Shown here in pieces: positions 7,711 through 16,722 of a stretch of 64,000 nucleotides of DNA. Numbering within the stretch: position 1 is the stretch's first letter; each line of letters opens with the position of its first letter. The stretch is taken from contig JAYVEV010000071.1 of NCBI GenBank assembly GCA_043773745.1, positions 28,567 to 92,566 on the forward strand, in the 5' to 3' direction. This stretch comes from UKL13-2 sp043773745 (lineage in GTDB: Bacteria > Pseudomonadota > Gammaproteobacteria > Burkholderiales > Usitatibacteraceae). Both the position numbers and the translations under genes were made by a program. Below the pieces are notes generated by a model. That model saw only the letters and a program-made list of their open reading frames with translations. It searched no databases and was not told the DNA's origin.

Positions 7711-8126
7711 GGCGCGGGCTCGATGGGTTCGTTGTCAGCAGCATTGCTTTTGGTGAGCCACTTCAACAATAATGCCGTGACCGTTATGGCTCCCACTGTG
7801 CTCAATAAAATAGCCAGCAGCCATGCCGCCCCGGCGCTCCTGAGTGTGCCGATGTAAAGCATCACACCGACTGCGGCGGGAATGAAAAAAATCGCCAGAT
7901 GCGCGAGCAGGCCATCGGCCGCCAGCGCAATGGATGGGGCGATATTTTTACGCAGCACCAGAAACACCAGCAGCAAAATCATGCCAATGACAGGGCCCGG
8001 CAGCACGCCATGGATGAACTTGGTCAGCACTTCGCCGATGGATTGAAAGATGAGCAATATAGCGAGGCCGCGAATCATATGGGCAGCATGCATGGGCAGA
8101 TTAAAAAACGCAATAATCCGCGTCAA
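7707..8126 (-). CDS. lrgA: LrgA/CidA family holin-like membrane protein
   Basis: The 139-residue protein has four hydrophobic helices and the family pattern RGLAILLIFQSIGEVLTK, PGPVIGMILLL and LLAHLAIFFIPAAVGVM. The frame begins with TTG at 8126, overlapping the stop codon of the upstream gene; ATG codons at 8093 (residue 12) or 8078 (residue 17) are alternatives, the latter closer to the usual family start. Partner of LrgB, forming a holin-like or transport complex in the inner membrane. The tight overlaps on both sides show one operon with the metallopeptidase-like gene. Confidence 0.88.
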   Translation of the reverse strand: MTRIIAFFNLPMHAAHMIRGLAILLIFQSIGEVLTKFIHGVLPGPVIGMILLLVFLVLRKNIAPSIALAADGLLAHLAIFFIPAAVGVMLYIGTLRSAGAAWLLAILLSTVGAITVTALLLKWLTKSNAADNEPIEPAP

Positions 8127-8923
8127 TCCTGCTGCCCGCCCTCGCGTTCATCCAGTGTCTGCGCCAGACGTTGCCGTTGCTGCCATAGCAGCCATGCGCC
8201 CCAGCCGATTGAAACCAACATGACCAGCGCGCCTAGTTTGTGTACCAACCAGCCGATACCCTGCGAATGTTTGAGCAGGCCCATTTGGCCCAGCAGAAAA
8301 ATCCAGTCGTGCCCGCCGTCTTCGCCGGTGTGGCCGCCGAGCAGCATCAACTGCGGGTGCAATGAATCGTATATGTAGGGAGCAAGGTCTAAAAGCGACG
8401 CACCAAACAGCCATAACCCGATGGCGGCACCGAATGGATCGCGATTGGTGATCAGCATTGCGCCACACAAGATGGCCGGCATGATGAGCTGACCGAGCGA
8501 TCCACCCGCTATCATCAGGAATTCCCCGAACAGGTGAAAGATGACATGGCCTGCCTCGTGAAAAATGAGCAGGGGTCCGTGTAAAAACGAACTACCTATT
8601 TCACCGGTGCGAAAATCCATCGCAATCAGCCGCGCGCCCCAAATGGTGAACAAGACAAGAATGGTGACGCGAGCCCAGAAATTGCCGTGGTCTACTTTGC
8701 TCGGTACGTGGACTAGCATTTTGGTCAGACGCGTGTGCCAGTGATCAGGATCGGCCGGCTCGTTAATGGCGGTTGTCGCAATCGGCACCGTTATGCGCGC
8801 GCCAAATTTAGCCAGCACCAATCCGCAGGCTGGACACGCAGTGGGCAGGGCCTGCTCCACCGGCATGGGACTGTGGCTACACTTCGGACACTGTGCGTAG
8901 TGGGGTGGGGTAGTTTCTGACAT
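8123..8923 (-). CDS. Zinc-ribbon membrane protein with HEAGH motif (M50-like)
   Basis: The 266-residue protein starts with a zinc ribbon (C-P-K-C at about residues 12-15 and C-P-A-C at 30-33), then a cytoplasmic linker and several membrane helices. The first helix region is followed by IFHEAGHVIFHLFGEF, an HEXXH-type zinc site as in site-2-protease/M50-like membrane peptidases. A partner Asp is expected in a later helix; LLDLAPYIYD near residue 177 is a candidate. It is the first gene of an operon with lrgA and lrgB (4-bp overlap). A link between a membrane protease and LrgAB-type holins would be new to me. Confidence 0.75.
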   Translation of the reverse strand: MSETTPPHYAQCPKCSHSPMPVEQALPTACPACGLVLAKFGARITVPIATTAINEPADPDHWHTRLTKMLVHVPSKVDHGNFWARVTILVLFTIWGARLIAMDFRTGEIGSSFLHGPLLIFHEAGHVIFHLFGEFLMIAGGSLGQLIMPAILCGAMLITNRDPFGAAIGLWLFGASLLDLAPYIYDSLHPQLMLLGGHTGEDGGHDWIFLLGQMGLLKHSQGIGWLVHKLGALVMLVSIGWGAWLLWQQRQRLAQTLDEREGGQQD

Positions 8924-8975
8924 GATGCCGTTATGCTAACCAATATTGGCAAACATATTGTCTATGTTGTATCAA

Positions 8976-9052
8976 AAAAATAAACCCCAGTATTGGCGGG
9001 GTTTTCGGGGCATAAATGCTCGAAAATTCCCGTCAATACTGGGGTTTTATTG
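8976..9052. repeat. Dispersed palindrome, copy 3 (best-preserved hairpin)
   Basis: AAACCCCAGTATTGGCGGGG and its near-exact inverse CCCGTCAATACTGGGGTTTT flank a core GGGCATAAATGCTCG. The arms are about 28 bp with only two or three differences. It lies 53 bp downstream of the DUF3455 gene stop and upstream of the metallopeptidase-lrgAB operon start, so it can end transcription of the former. Core and arm match the other copies. Confidence 0.8.
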
Positions 9053-9104
9053 TTACGGCCTACCAATAACTTATCGAAGCTGCCGATAAATTAATATGCT
9101 TAGA

Positions 9105-9644
9105 TTAGCTGGCTTTCCAGAAAATATAATCGGCCTGGTATTGCACGACTTCTTTTTTACCAACACTGTTAGCGTCACACAAGGTCGCTGGTGCAACACC
9201 GCCTTGAGTCGCCACCCGCTGGATGTAGGTCACACCGGCCATTGCACCTGCGCCCACAGCTGGATTGGCTTTCACCAGTTGCAATGGAATATTGCTCGGT
9301 GATGAAGGCGATACAGCCAACTGTGCGCCGGTAATTTTGGAGCCATCGTTGCTTTCCCAAGTGGCCGGCGGGCCGTAATACTTGCCTACTGGCGCTGAGC
9401 TGCGGCTCATGAGTTTTGCATCCGGGCCAACGAAGACCCATTCAAATTGTCCCGCAGCGTCTTTTTTGGCGCGGCATTCATAGGTAATTTGCCCGGCACC
9501 AATCGTTTCCATGGCAACCACGTTGCCTGCTGGTACTTTGACGGCATCCGGCAAACTGTTCTGCGAATAGGTGCTTTGCATGGGGCCGCTGGCACAGGCG
9601 GATAACAATGTGGCAATGGTGGCGGCGGTAGCAAGTCTGATCAT
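9105..9644 (-). CDS. DUF3455 domain lipoprotein
   Basis: The 179-residue protein starts MIRLATAATIATLLSACASG, a lipoprotein signal peptide with lipobox LLSAC (Cys 17). The mature part shows the DUF3455 pattern: VKVPAGNVV, ITYECRAK, EWVFVGPDAKL, GKYYGPPATWESNDGSKI and a closing QYQADYIFWK. The family is of unknown function, often secreted and described in bacteria and fungi. It is expected to be anchored to the outer or inner membrane facing the periplasm. Monocistronic, with palindrome copy 3 after its stop. Confidence 0.85.
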   Translation of the reverse strand: MIRLATAATIATLLSACASGPMQSTYSQNSLPDAVKVPAGNVVAMETIGAGQITYECRAKKDAAGQFEWVFVGPDAKLMSRSSAPVGKYYGPPATWESNDGSKITGAQLAVSPSSPSNIPLQLVKANPAVGAGAMAGVTYIQRVATQGGVAPATLCDANSVGKKEVVQYQADYIFWKAS

Positions 9645-9798
9645 GTGAGTTCTCCAGAGATTGAATGAAGTGGGGGATTGTCATCAGTGGGTCATAGATA
9701 GATTAAGCAATCCCGTAGCTGTTACGCAGGAGCCAGCTGGGTGGATGCAGACTGATGCGGTCGCGCTGCATGAACCGTCAAGACGCGCTGCCGATTTA

Positions 9799-11187
9799 TT
9801 AAGCCAGGGGCTTCAAGTCAGCCAATAAGGTCGGAATCAGTTCAGATACCGTGGGGTGAATATGCATCGCGCGCTGGATCACGGTGTAGGGCTGGTCGGC
9901 GTACATCACATCCAGAAGCGCATGGATGGCTTCATCGGCTTCAATGCCCAATAGCGCGGCGCCCAGAATTTTTTTCGTCTCGGCATCGACCAGCAAACTC
10001 ATCATTCCTTGTGTCTCGCCACGCTCGCGGGCGCGGCCGACGCGGGCCATTTTCATCCGGCCAACCAGCGCTTTGCGCCCGCTGGCCCGCACTTCCCGTT
10101 CGCTCATGCCGACGCGTGCAAGCGGCGGATCGATAAATAGGGCGTAGGTTTGAATGCGGTCGGTGACGCGGCGCGGGTCGTTGTCGAGCAAGTTGGCGGC
10201 GACGATTTCAAAATCGTTGTACGAGGTATGCGTAAAGGCACCGCGGCCATTTGCATCTCCCAATGCCCAGATGCCGGGCACCGTGGTGCGGAGCTGGTCA
10301 TCGACGGTAATAAAACCGCGCGCATCCATGATTACACCAGCCTTGTCGAGGCCGAGATCATCGGTATTGGGTATGCGCCCGACGGCGAGCAGCAGATGTG
10401 AGCCCTGAATTTCCTGTGTGGTATTTGCGCTGGTGATGCTGACTGCCACACCGTTATTGTTGCGGGCAATGGACAGGTTCTTTGCGTTGAGTTGCACCAC
10501 AATTCCTTCGGTTTCCAGAATCGCCTGAACGGCCTCAGACAGGGCCTCATCTTCACGCGAAATCAATCGTGGCCCAGTCTCGATGACTGTCACGCGACTG
10601 CCAAAGCGACGGTAGGCCTGTGCAAACTCCAGGCTGATATAGCTGCCGCCAATAATCACCAAATGTTCCGGCAGAAAATCGATGTCCATCATGCTGGAGT
10701 TGGTGAGGTAATCCACTTCACTGAGTCCGGGAATATCAGGCACTGAAGCGCGCCCGCCGACATTGATGAAAATCTCGCCCGCTTCCAGCAGCATATCGTT
10801 CACCCGAACGGTATGGGCATTTTCAAAACGACCATGGCCCTCGATGATGGTAAGGTTAGACGTGCTTTTTAACCAGTTTGTCACACCCTCGTTGGATTGT
10901 TTGACGACCGCATCCTTGCGCGCTTTGACCTTCGCCATATCGACATGAAAGCCGCCATTAATCATCACGCCGAAATCTGCCCCGCGTCGGGCCAGATGGG
11001 CCACGCGCGCACTGGCAATCAAGGTTTTAGTCGGGATGCAGCCCACGTTCACGCAGGTGCCGCCAAATAGTTTGCGCTCCAGAATGGCGGTTTTACGCCC
11101 CGAGTGGGCCAGTCGCACCGCCAGTGCCGGACCCGCTTGACCGGTACCGATGACAATTGAATCAAATTTTTGTACCGCGCTGGTCAT
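9799..11187 (-). CDS. FAD-dependent pyridine nucleotide-disulfide oxidoreductase (mercuric-reductase-like)
   Basis: The 462-residue protein is a class I flavoprotein disulfide reductase: Rossmann motif GTGQAGPALAV (residues 14-24), redox-active cysteines C45 and C50 in GTCVNVGCIPTKT, NAD-binding GGSYISLEFAQ, FAD-binding GIWALGDANG, and the C-terminal HIHPTVSEL with the catalytic His of the partner subunit. It lacks the N-terminal heavy-metal domain and C-terminal Cys pair of MerA, so it is better viewed as an MerA-like or lipoamide-dehydrogenase-like reductase of unknown substrate. No mer genes are near. Good ribosome site (GGAGA) before ATG. Divergent from nupC. Confidence 0.88.
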   Translation of the reverse strand: MTSAVQKFDSIVIGTGQAGPALAVRLAHSGRKTAILERKLFGGTCVNVGCIPTKTLIASARVAHLARRGADFGVMINGGFHVDMAKVKARKDAVVKQSNEGVTNWLKSTSNLTIIEGHGRFENAHTVRVNDMLLEAGEIFINVGGRASVPDIPGLSEVDYLTNSSMMDIDFLPEHLVIIGGSYISLEFAQAYRRFGSRVTVIETGPRLISREDEALSEAVQAILETEGIVVQLNAKNLSIARNNNGVAVSITSANTTQEIQGSHLLLAVGRIPNTDDLGLDKAGVIMDARGFITVDDQLRTTVPGIWALGDANGRGAFTHTSYNDFEIVAANLLDNDPRRVTDRIQTYALFIDPPLARVGMSEREVRASGRKALVGRMKMARVGRARERGETQGMMSLLVDAETKKILGAALLGIEADEAIHALLDVMYADQPYTVIQRAMHIHPTVSELIPTLLADLKPLA

Positions 11188-11349
11188 GTGTTATCTCCGA
11201 GGTTGGTGAGTTCTTATTATCGGCTTTACCTAATCTCCCGCACAACCTCTGATTTTTCGGGTGTGTGTGATTAGATTGATATGGCGTCTTTCCCCGCCGT
11301 GCCCGCCCTCCGGTAAACTCTGCACAACAAAAATATTAGGGGGTAGTTT

Positions 11350-12630
11350 ATGTCGTCCGAATTTTTTCGTAGTCTGGTTGGTGTTGGCATTCTGGTACTG
11401 ATCGGTTTTTTGCTGTCGTATAACCGCAAAGCTATCAGCTGGCGAACGGTGCTGGCGGCATTGCTGGTGCAGGGCGTGATTGGTGCGTTTGTGCTGTTTA
11501 ATGCGCACGGCATCACTATTTTGGCGGGCATCGCCAACGGGGTGACCCATGTGCTGGAGTTCGGCAGCAAAGGCACGGAATTTTTATTTGGCGGCCTGGT
11601 TTCGCCGAAGATGTTTGAGGTGTTTGGCGGCGGTGGGTTTGTGTTTGCGTTTCGGGTATTGCCATCGATTATTTTTGTCACCACCCTCATTGGGGTGCTG
11701 TACTACCTCGGCATCATGCGCTGGATTATCACCATCTTAGGAACGCTTTTTCAGAAGCTGCTGGGAGTATCAAAGATTGAATCGTTTTGCGCGGTGACCA
11801 CTATTTTTCTTGGCCAAAATGAGATGGGCGCGGCCGCCAAACCATTTGTTTTGCAACTTAAAAAACATGAATTATTCGCCATCATGACTTCGGGCATGGC
11901 GAGCGTAGCGGGTGCGGCGCTGGCTGGCTATGCAGGACTGGGCGTGAAGGTGGAATATCTGGTGGCGGCCTCTTTTATGGCCATTCCGGGCGGGTTGTTA
12001 TTTGCAAAATTAATCTGCCCCAGCACGGAGCCCAGCGCTGTCAAATTTGATAAATTTGAATTTGAAGAAAAGCGTCCTGCTAATGTGATTGAAGCGGCGG
12101 CAAATGGCGCAGCATTGGGACTCAAAATTGCACTGAGTGTGGGCGCAATGTTGTTGGCGTTTATCGGCCTGATTGCGCTGCTCAATGGCATGATTGGCGG
12201 CATCGCGGGTTGGATGGGTTATCAGGGCGTGACGATGGAGCTGCTACTCGGCAAGGCGTTCGCGCCACTTGCCTATATGCTGGGGGTATCGTGGGAACAT
12301 TCAACATTCGTCGGTAACCTGATTGGTCAAAAATTAATCCTGAACGAGTTTGTGGCTTATGTTGGCCTCGCCCCGTATTTGCAGCCTGAGGCGAGTGTTA
12401 TTGCGGCCGGGTTAACGGTGATTGATCCGCGTACGCTAGCAATTGCCTCGTTTGCCTTGTGCGGCTTTGCCAATTTCACCTCGATTGCGATTCTGGCGGG
12501 TTCATTCGGTAGCGTTGCGCCGCAGTTAAGCGGTGATGTGGCGCGCTTTGGGCTGAGGGTGGTGGCGGCGGCGACCTTGTCGAATCTGATGAGCGCAACC
12601 ATTGCTGGAATATTTTTGTCTATTAAATAA
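11350..12630 (+). CDS. nupC: Concentrative nucleoside transporter (NupC family)
   Basis: The 426-residue inner membrane protein has the CNT fold: N-terminal helices, a gating domain (SPKMFEVFGGGGFVFAFRVLP), the substrate-site motif TTIFLGQNEMGAA (about residues 150-162) and KLILNEFVAYVG (about 328-339). CNT proteins import nucleosides with H+ or Na+. It sits 3 bp before deoA, which fits uptake followed by phosphorolysis of thymidine/deoxyuridine. The ribosome site is AGGGGG before ATG. Divergent from the flavoprotein gene, with about 160 bp between that must hold both promoters. Confidence 0.92.
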   Translation: MSSEFFRSLVGVGILVLIGFLLSYNRKAISWRTVLAALLVQGVIGAFVLFNAHGITILAGIANGVTHVLEFGSKGTEFLFGGLVSPKMFEVFGGGGFVFAFRVLPSIIFVTTLIGVLYYLGIMRWIITILGTLFQKLLGVSKIESFCAVTTIFLGQNEMGAAAKPFVLQLKKHELFAIMTSGMASVAGAALAGYAGLGVKVEYLVAASFMAIPGGLLFAKLICPSTEPSAVKFDKFEFEEKRPANVIEAAANGAALGLKIALSVGAMLLAFIGLIALLNGMIGGIAGWMGYQGVTMELLLGKAFAPLAYMLGVSWEHSTFVGNLIGQKLILNEFVAYVGLAPYLQPEASVIAAGLTVIDPRTLAIASFALCGFANFTSIAILAGSFGSVAPQLSGDVARFGLRVVAAATLSNLMSATIAGIFLSIK

Positions 12631-12633
12631 ACC

Positions 12634-13959
12634 ATGATTTTTCTTCCCCAGGAAATTATTCGAAAAAAACGCGACGGCGCGGCACTGTGCAAAGATGAAA
12701 TCGCCGCGTTCGTGCGCGGCATTGCGCAGGATGTAGTGAGCGAGGGGCAGATTGCTGCCTTTGCGATGGCGGTTTATTTCAACGGGATGACGGCGGCAGA
12801 GCGCGTGGCGCTTACCGCGGCGATGCGTGATTCGGGGCGCGTGCTTGACTGGAAGCCGCTCTGCTTGCCCGGCCCGATTGTTGACAAGCATTCCACCGGC
12901 GGGGTGGGCGATGTGGTGTCGCTGATGTTGGGCCCGATGGTGGCAGCCTGTGGTGGATATGTGCCGATGATTTCCGGGCGCGGCCTCGGCCACACCGGCG
13001 GTACGCTCGACAAGCTTGACTCGATCCCCGGGTACCAAACCAATATCACCAACGAAAAATTCCAGCAGGTGGTGCGCGATGTTGGCGTGGCCATCATCGG
13101 GCAGACTGCCGATTTGGCGCCTGCCGACAAGCGCATGTACGCCACCCGCGATGTAACGGCCACGGTGGAATCGATCCCGCTGATTACGGCTTCCATCCTC
13201 TCCAAAAAACTTGCCGCAGGCCTGGATGCATTGGTGATGGATGTGAAGGCGGGCTCAGGTGCATTCATGCCCACCCTGGAAAAATCCATCGAGCTGGCCA
13301 AAAGTATTGTCGAAGTTGGCAACGGTGCCGGTGTAAAAACCTCGGCCATCATTACCGACATGAATGAATCGCTGGCACCCTGTGCGGGCAATGCGATTGA
13401 AGTTGTTTGCGCGATTGACTATCTCACCGGCAAATCACGCCCGGCACGACTGCATGAAGTCACGATGGCGTTGTCTGCCGAGTTGCTGCTCACGGCCGGT
13501 ATTGTCGACAGCGAAACAGCTGCAAAGCAAGCGCTGGCGAGGTGTTTGGAACAGGGCAGGGCAGCAGAGATATTCGCTAAAATGGTGGTTGAATTGGGTG
13601 GTCCGCATGATTTACTCGATGCGCCTGCCCGATATTTGGCCGCCGCACCCGTTGTTAAAGCAGTGCGCTCCGCGCGCGATGGGTTTATCACGGCCATTGA
13701 TACCCGCGCGCTGGGTTTGGCAGTGGTGAGCCTTGGCGGCGGGCGCCGCAGAGCCAGCGATAAAATTGATTTTGCGGTTGGCTTGACTGATTTTGCCGCG
13801 CTCAGCGCTCAAGTGAAAACGGGGGACGTGCTGGCCACCGTGTATGCCCGCGATGCACGGATTGTTGATGAGGTGGTGACTGCGGTTGGTGCCGCGTTCA
13901 CCATATCTGACCAGGCCAGTTTGAATACATCATCGCTGGTGTATCCAGCCATACGCTGA
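12634..13959 (+). CDS. deoA: Thymidine phosphorylase
   Basis: The 441-residue protein has the pyrimidine-nucleoside phosphorylase signature: VDKHSTGGVGD (about residues 86-96), SGRGLGHTGGTLDKL (about 112-126), YATRDVTATVES and KAGSGAFM. It splits thymidine or deoxyuridine with phosphate into the base and 2-deoxyribose-1-phosphate. The length fits the DeoA group. It starts 3 bp after nupC stops, so one transcript is likely. With deoC at 18.1 kb it makes up the deoxynucleoside salvage/catabolism route; a phosphopentomutase is missing from the window. Confidence 0.94.
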   Translation: MIFLPQEIIRKKRDGAALCKDEIAAFVRGIAQDVVSEGQIAAFAMAVYFNGMTAAERVALTAAMRDSGRVLDWKPLCLPGPIVDKHSTGGVGDVVSLMLGPMVAACGGYVPMISGRGLGHTGGTLDKLDSIPGYQTNITNEKFQQVVRDVGVAIIGQTADLAPADKRMYATRDVTATVESIPLITASILSKKLAAGLDALVMDVKAGSGAFMPTLEKSIELAKSIVEVGNGAGVKTSAIITDMNESLAPCAGNAIEVVCAIDYLTGKSRPARLHEVTMALSAELLLTAGIVDSETAAKQALARCLEQGRAAEIFAKMVVELGGPHDLLDAPARYLAAAPVVKAVRSARDGFITAIDTRALGLAVVSLGGGRRRASDKIDFAVGLTDFAALSAQVKTGDVLATVYARDARIVDEVVTAVGAAFTISDQASLNTSSLVYPAIR

Positions 13960-14000
13960 CTCATGGTCTGCTGATTCGTCGCGCTGTTTTCCCGAATATC

Positions 14001-14801
14001 ATGCCATCCCCTATGCCCCCACAGTCCCAGCAAATCATTCAGCGCCTTGAAGAGCTGACCCTGAATACGACGCCCGCTATTCATCAGAATTTTTATGATG
14101 GCTGGGTATTGCGTGTCTCGAATACCGAGACACACCGCGCCAACAGCGTCACCGTATTGCATCCCTCCATGCTGCCCTTGAGCGAAAAACTGGCGTATTG
14201 CGAATCCTGGTATCGCCTGCATCATCAGCCAGTGCTGTTTCGCGTGAACGATTCACTTTCGCCGGCGGGCCTGGATGATTTATTGGCGGCGCGCGGCTAT
14301 CACCAGGTGGCCGCTACCCATGTCATGACCGCTGATTTATCTTCAGTTGCCGGACCGCAGGAGTTGCCGCCTGGCGTCAGACTGGTTGAGCTTGATCTCG
14401 CCGAAAGTCTTGCAGCATTGCATTGCCTGAAAGGTACTGCGCCTAAGGTGGCAGAGCAGGAAATCAGGCGGCAGGCATTATGGCGTGGACCGCAAATAGT
14501 GTTGAGTCTGCGCAGTATCAACGGCGCGGTATGCAGCGGTATGGCGAGAGTCGAAGGCGGGCATGTAGGTATCTTTGATATTTTCACGCCGGCCAATCAA
14601 CGCGGTAAAGGTTTCGCAGCACTGCTGGTTTCGCACCTGCTGGACTGGGGAAAAGAGCAGGGCGCAAGCTCGGCTTTTTTACAGGTGCTGGAAACCAATT
14701 GCAAAGCGATATCTGTTTATGAGCGCCTTGGTTTTGCAGCGTGCTACCGCTATTGGTCGCGTGCGCAGGGCGGCAGCGAAACTAGTAGCGAGAAATGCTG
14801 A
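14001..14801 (+). CDS. GNAT family N-acetyltransferase
   Basis: The 266-residue protein has an N-terminal degenerate acetyltransferase-like half and a C-terminal GNAT domain: GHVGIFDIFTPANQRGKGFAALLVSHLLDWGKEQGAS (about residues 188-224) contains the R-G-K-G acetyl-CoA pyrophosphate loop, followed by LQVLETNCKAISVYERLGF. The substrate is unknown. It lies 41 bp after deoA and 1 bp before the pncC/cinA-like gene, so it may join both. ATG start at 14001. The YERLGF motif is strong evidence for the fold. Confidence 0.85.
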   Translation: MPSPMPPQSQQIIQRLEELTLNTTPAIHQNFYDGWVLRVSNTETHRANSVTVLHPSMLPLSEKLAYCESWYRLHHQPVLFRVNDSLSPAGLDDLLAARGYHQVAATHVMTADLSSVAGPQELPPGVRLVELDLAESLAALHCLKGTAPKVAEQEIRRQALWRGPQIVLSLRSINGAVCSGMARVEGGHVGIFDIFTPANQRGKGFAALLVSHLLDWGKEQGASSAFLQVLETNCKAISVYERLGFAACYRYWSRAQGGSETSSEKC

Positions 14802-14802
14802 C

Positions 14803-15282
14803 ATGAGTAAAACCCTGGATCAACTCGCCGCCGAGGTCGGCGCCTTGCTCAAGGCCCATGCCAAGATTCTGGCTACTGCCGAGTCCTGCACGGGTGGCGG
14901 CATTGCCGAAGCGATCACGCGCATTCCCGGCAGCTCGGCGTGGTTTGACCGTGCGTTCATCACTTATTCCAATGAAGCCAAGATCGACATGCTGGACGTT
15001 AAAAAAACGACGCTGGATAGTGCGGGCGCGGTATCTGAAGCGGTTGCGAGGGAAATGGCCGAGGGCGCATTGGTGCGCTCATCAGCCGATATGGCAGTCG
15101 CCGTCACCGGCGTGGCAGGGCCGGATGGCGGCACGCTCGATAAGCCAGTTGGCACCGTTTGGTTTGCCTGGGCATATAAAAATAAAGCAACGATTTCAGA
15201 GAGTTGTGCGTTTTCGGGTGATCGGTCAGCGGTGCGCCAACAAACCATTATTCACGCGCTGACGAAACTGCTGCATAATTAA
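14803..15282 (+). CDS. pncC: Nicotinamide-nucleotide amidohydrolase (CinA C-terminal domain)
   Basis: The 159-residue protein is a stand-alone CinA C-terminal domain: ATAESCTGGGIAEAIT (about residues 24-39) with the catalytic Ser, FITYSNEAKIDML, and VAVTGVAGPDGG (about 99-110). Family members deamidate NMN to nicotinate mononucleotide in NAD recycling. The frame is open upstream to 14575, but that part overlaps the GNAT gene; the ATG at 14803 gives the family start (SKTLDQLAAEVG). It lies just upstream of recA, a common arrangement of cinA-recA in bacteria, though recA here has its own LexA-controlled promoter. Confidence 0.92.
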   Translation: MSKTLDQLAAEVGALLKAHAKILATAESCTGGGIAEAITRIPGSSAWFDRAFITYSNEAKIDMLDVKKTTLDSAGAVSEAVAREMAEGALVRSSADMAVAVTGVAGPDGGTLDKPVGTVWFAWAYKNKATISESCAFSGDRSAVRQQTIIHALTKLLHN

Positions 15283-15367
15283 CTTGATATTTTGCTGTAG
15301 CAATCAGGGTTCGCTGTTCTGCGAACTTTTTTGAAAAAACTCTTGCAACCGGCTAAATTTTTCGGTA

Positions 15368-15400
15368 CTGTATGAAAATACAGACTGTATGTGAATACAG
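15368..15400 (+). promoter_or_regulatory. Two tandem LexA (SOS) boxes before recA
   Basis: CTGTATGAAAATACAG (15368-15383) and CTGTATGTGAATACAG (15385-15400) both fit the CTG-N10-CAG SOS consensus with the TGTAT/ATACAG core. They are one base apart and about 40-70 bp upstream of the recA ATG, so recA should be repressed by LexA through a double operator. A lexA gene is not in the window. Confidence 0.92.
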
Positions 15401-15440
15401 TTAATTTTAGTTATTTTCAACGAAACCGGGGAGCTTTGCC

Positions 15441-16508
15441 ATGAATATGATGGACAAAAACGCGATGGACGAAAACAAATCAAAAGCACTACAAGCGGCA
15501 CTTTCGCAGATTGAAAAGCAGTTTGGCAAAGGCTCGATCATGAAAATGGGCGAGAGCAATGTCGGCCATGACATCATCCCCGTTTCCACCGGCTCACTCG
15601 GTCTGGATATTGCGCTTGGTATCGGTGGCCTGCCCCGCGGCCGTGTGGTCGAAATCTACGGTCCCGAGTCATCCGGCAAAACCACGCTGACACTGCAAGT
15701 CATTGCTGAAATGCAGAAAACCGGCGGCACGGCAGCCTTTATCGATGCCGAACACGCGCTCGATCCTACTTATGCCGCAAAGCTCGGCGTCAATATCAAT
15801 GATCTGCTGATTTCCCAGCCCGATAACGGTGAACAGGCACTCGAAATTGCCGACATGCTGGTACGCTCCGGCTCGGTCGATATCGTGGTGGTGGATTCCG
15901 TGGCGGCGCTCACGCCCCGTGCCGAGATCGAAGGTGAAATGGGTGATTCACACATGGGCTTGCAGGCACGTCTGATGTCGCAGGCTTTGCGTAAGCTCAC
16001 CGCCAATATCAAACGCTCCAACACACTGGTCATTTTCATCAACCAGATTCGCATGAAAATCGGTGTCATGTTCGGTAACCCCGAAACCACTACCGGCGGC
16101 AATGCGCTCAAGTTTTACGCTTCAGTGCGTATCGATATTCGCCGCACCGGTGCCATTAAATCGGGCGAAGAGATTATTGGTTCTGAAACCCGCGTCAAGG
16201 TTGTGAAGAACAAAGTGGCACCTCCGTTCAAGACTGCTGACTTCGATATTTTGTATGGGGAAGGTATTTCACGCGAAGGCGAAATTATCGAGCTGGGCGT
16301 GATTCACAAAGTGGTCGAAAAATCTGGTGCCTGGTATGCCTATAAAGGCGAAAAAATCGGCCAGGGTAAAGACAATAGCCGCAAGTTTCTGAAAGATAAT
16401 CCTGAAATGGCGCAAGAAATTGAAGCCAAAATTCGCGCCATTGTGGGGGTTGCAGGCAGCGGAGTTGCCGTCGCCGTGAATGAAAAAGAGGATGATGCCG
16501 AAGAGTGA
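15441..16508 (+). CDS. recA: Recombinase A
   Basis: The 355-residue protein is a full-length RecA: Walker A GPESSGKTT (residues 74-82), DAEHALDP, the L1/L2 DNA-binding loops (LINQIRMKIGVMFGNPETTTGGNAL) and an acidic C-terminal tail (NEKEDDAEE). It forms ATP-dependent filaments on single-stranded DNA, drives strand exchange and triggers LexA cleavage. A GGGGAG ribosome site precedes ATG 15441; a second in-frame Met at residue 4 or 9 is possible. Two LexA boxes lie upstream, a terminator hairpin downstream, and recX follows after a small gene. Confidence 0.98.
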   Translation: MNMMDKNAMDENKSKALQAALSQIEKQFGKGSIMKMGESNVGHDIIPVSTGSLGLDIALGIGGLPRGRVVEIYGPESSGKTTLTLQVIAEMQKTGGTAAFIDAEHALDPTYAAKLGVNINDLLISQPDNGEQALEIADMLVRSGSVDIVVVDSVAALTPRAEIEGEMGDSHMGLQARLMSQALRKLTANIKRSNTLVIFINQIRMKIGVMFGNPETTTGGNALKFYASVRIDIRRTGAIKSGEEIIGSETRVKVVKNKVAPPFKTADFDILYGEGISREGEIIELGVIHKVVEKSGAWYAYKGEKIGQGKDNSRKFLKDNPEMAQEIEAKIRAIVGVAGSGVAVAVNEKEDDAEE

Positions 16509-16577
16509 TTTTGTACGCGGCTGATCGACAGATTATTATCGAGAAGTCATGATTAGCCGCATCTAAGTTCGATGGTT

Positions 16578-16637
16578 GGGCCGCCAGATTGCAAGGTGAG
16601 TTTTAGCACCTTCTGATATTGTGCGGCCTTTTTTTAC
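16578..16637 (+). terminator. Hairpin terminator after recA
   Basis: GGGCCGCC...GCGGCC arms with an inner AAGGTG...CACCTT stem are followed by TTTTTTT. The site is about 70 bp after the recA stop and before the small membrane-protein gene. Confidence 0.7.
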
Positions 16638-16722
16638 CGCAATTTTTGCCCTTTTTATTGTTTTATCCCCTTGAATCGTTTCATCACGTTCTACCTGCAC
16701 CCTATTCAAACAGGAGCTAGTC

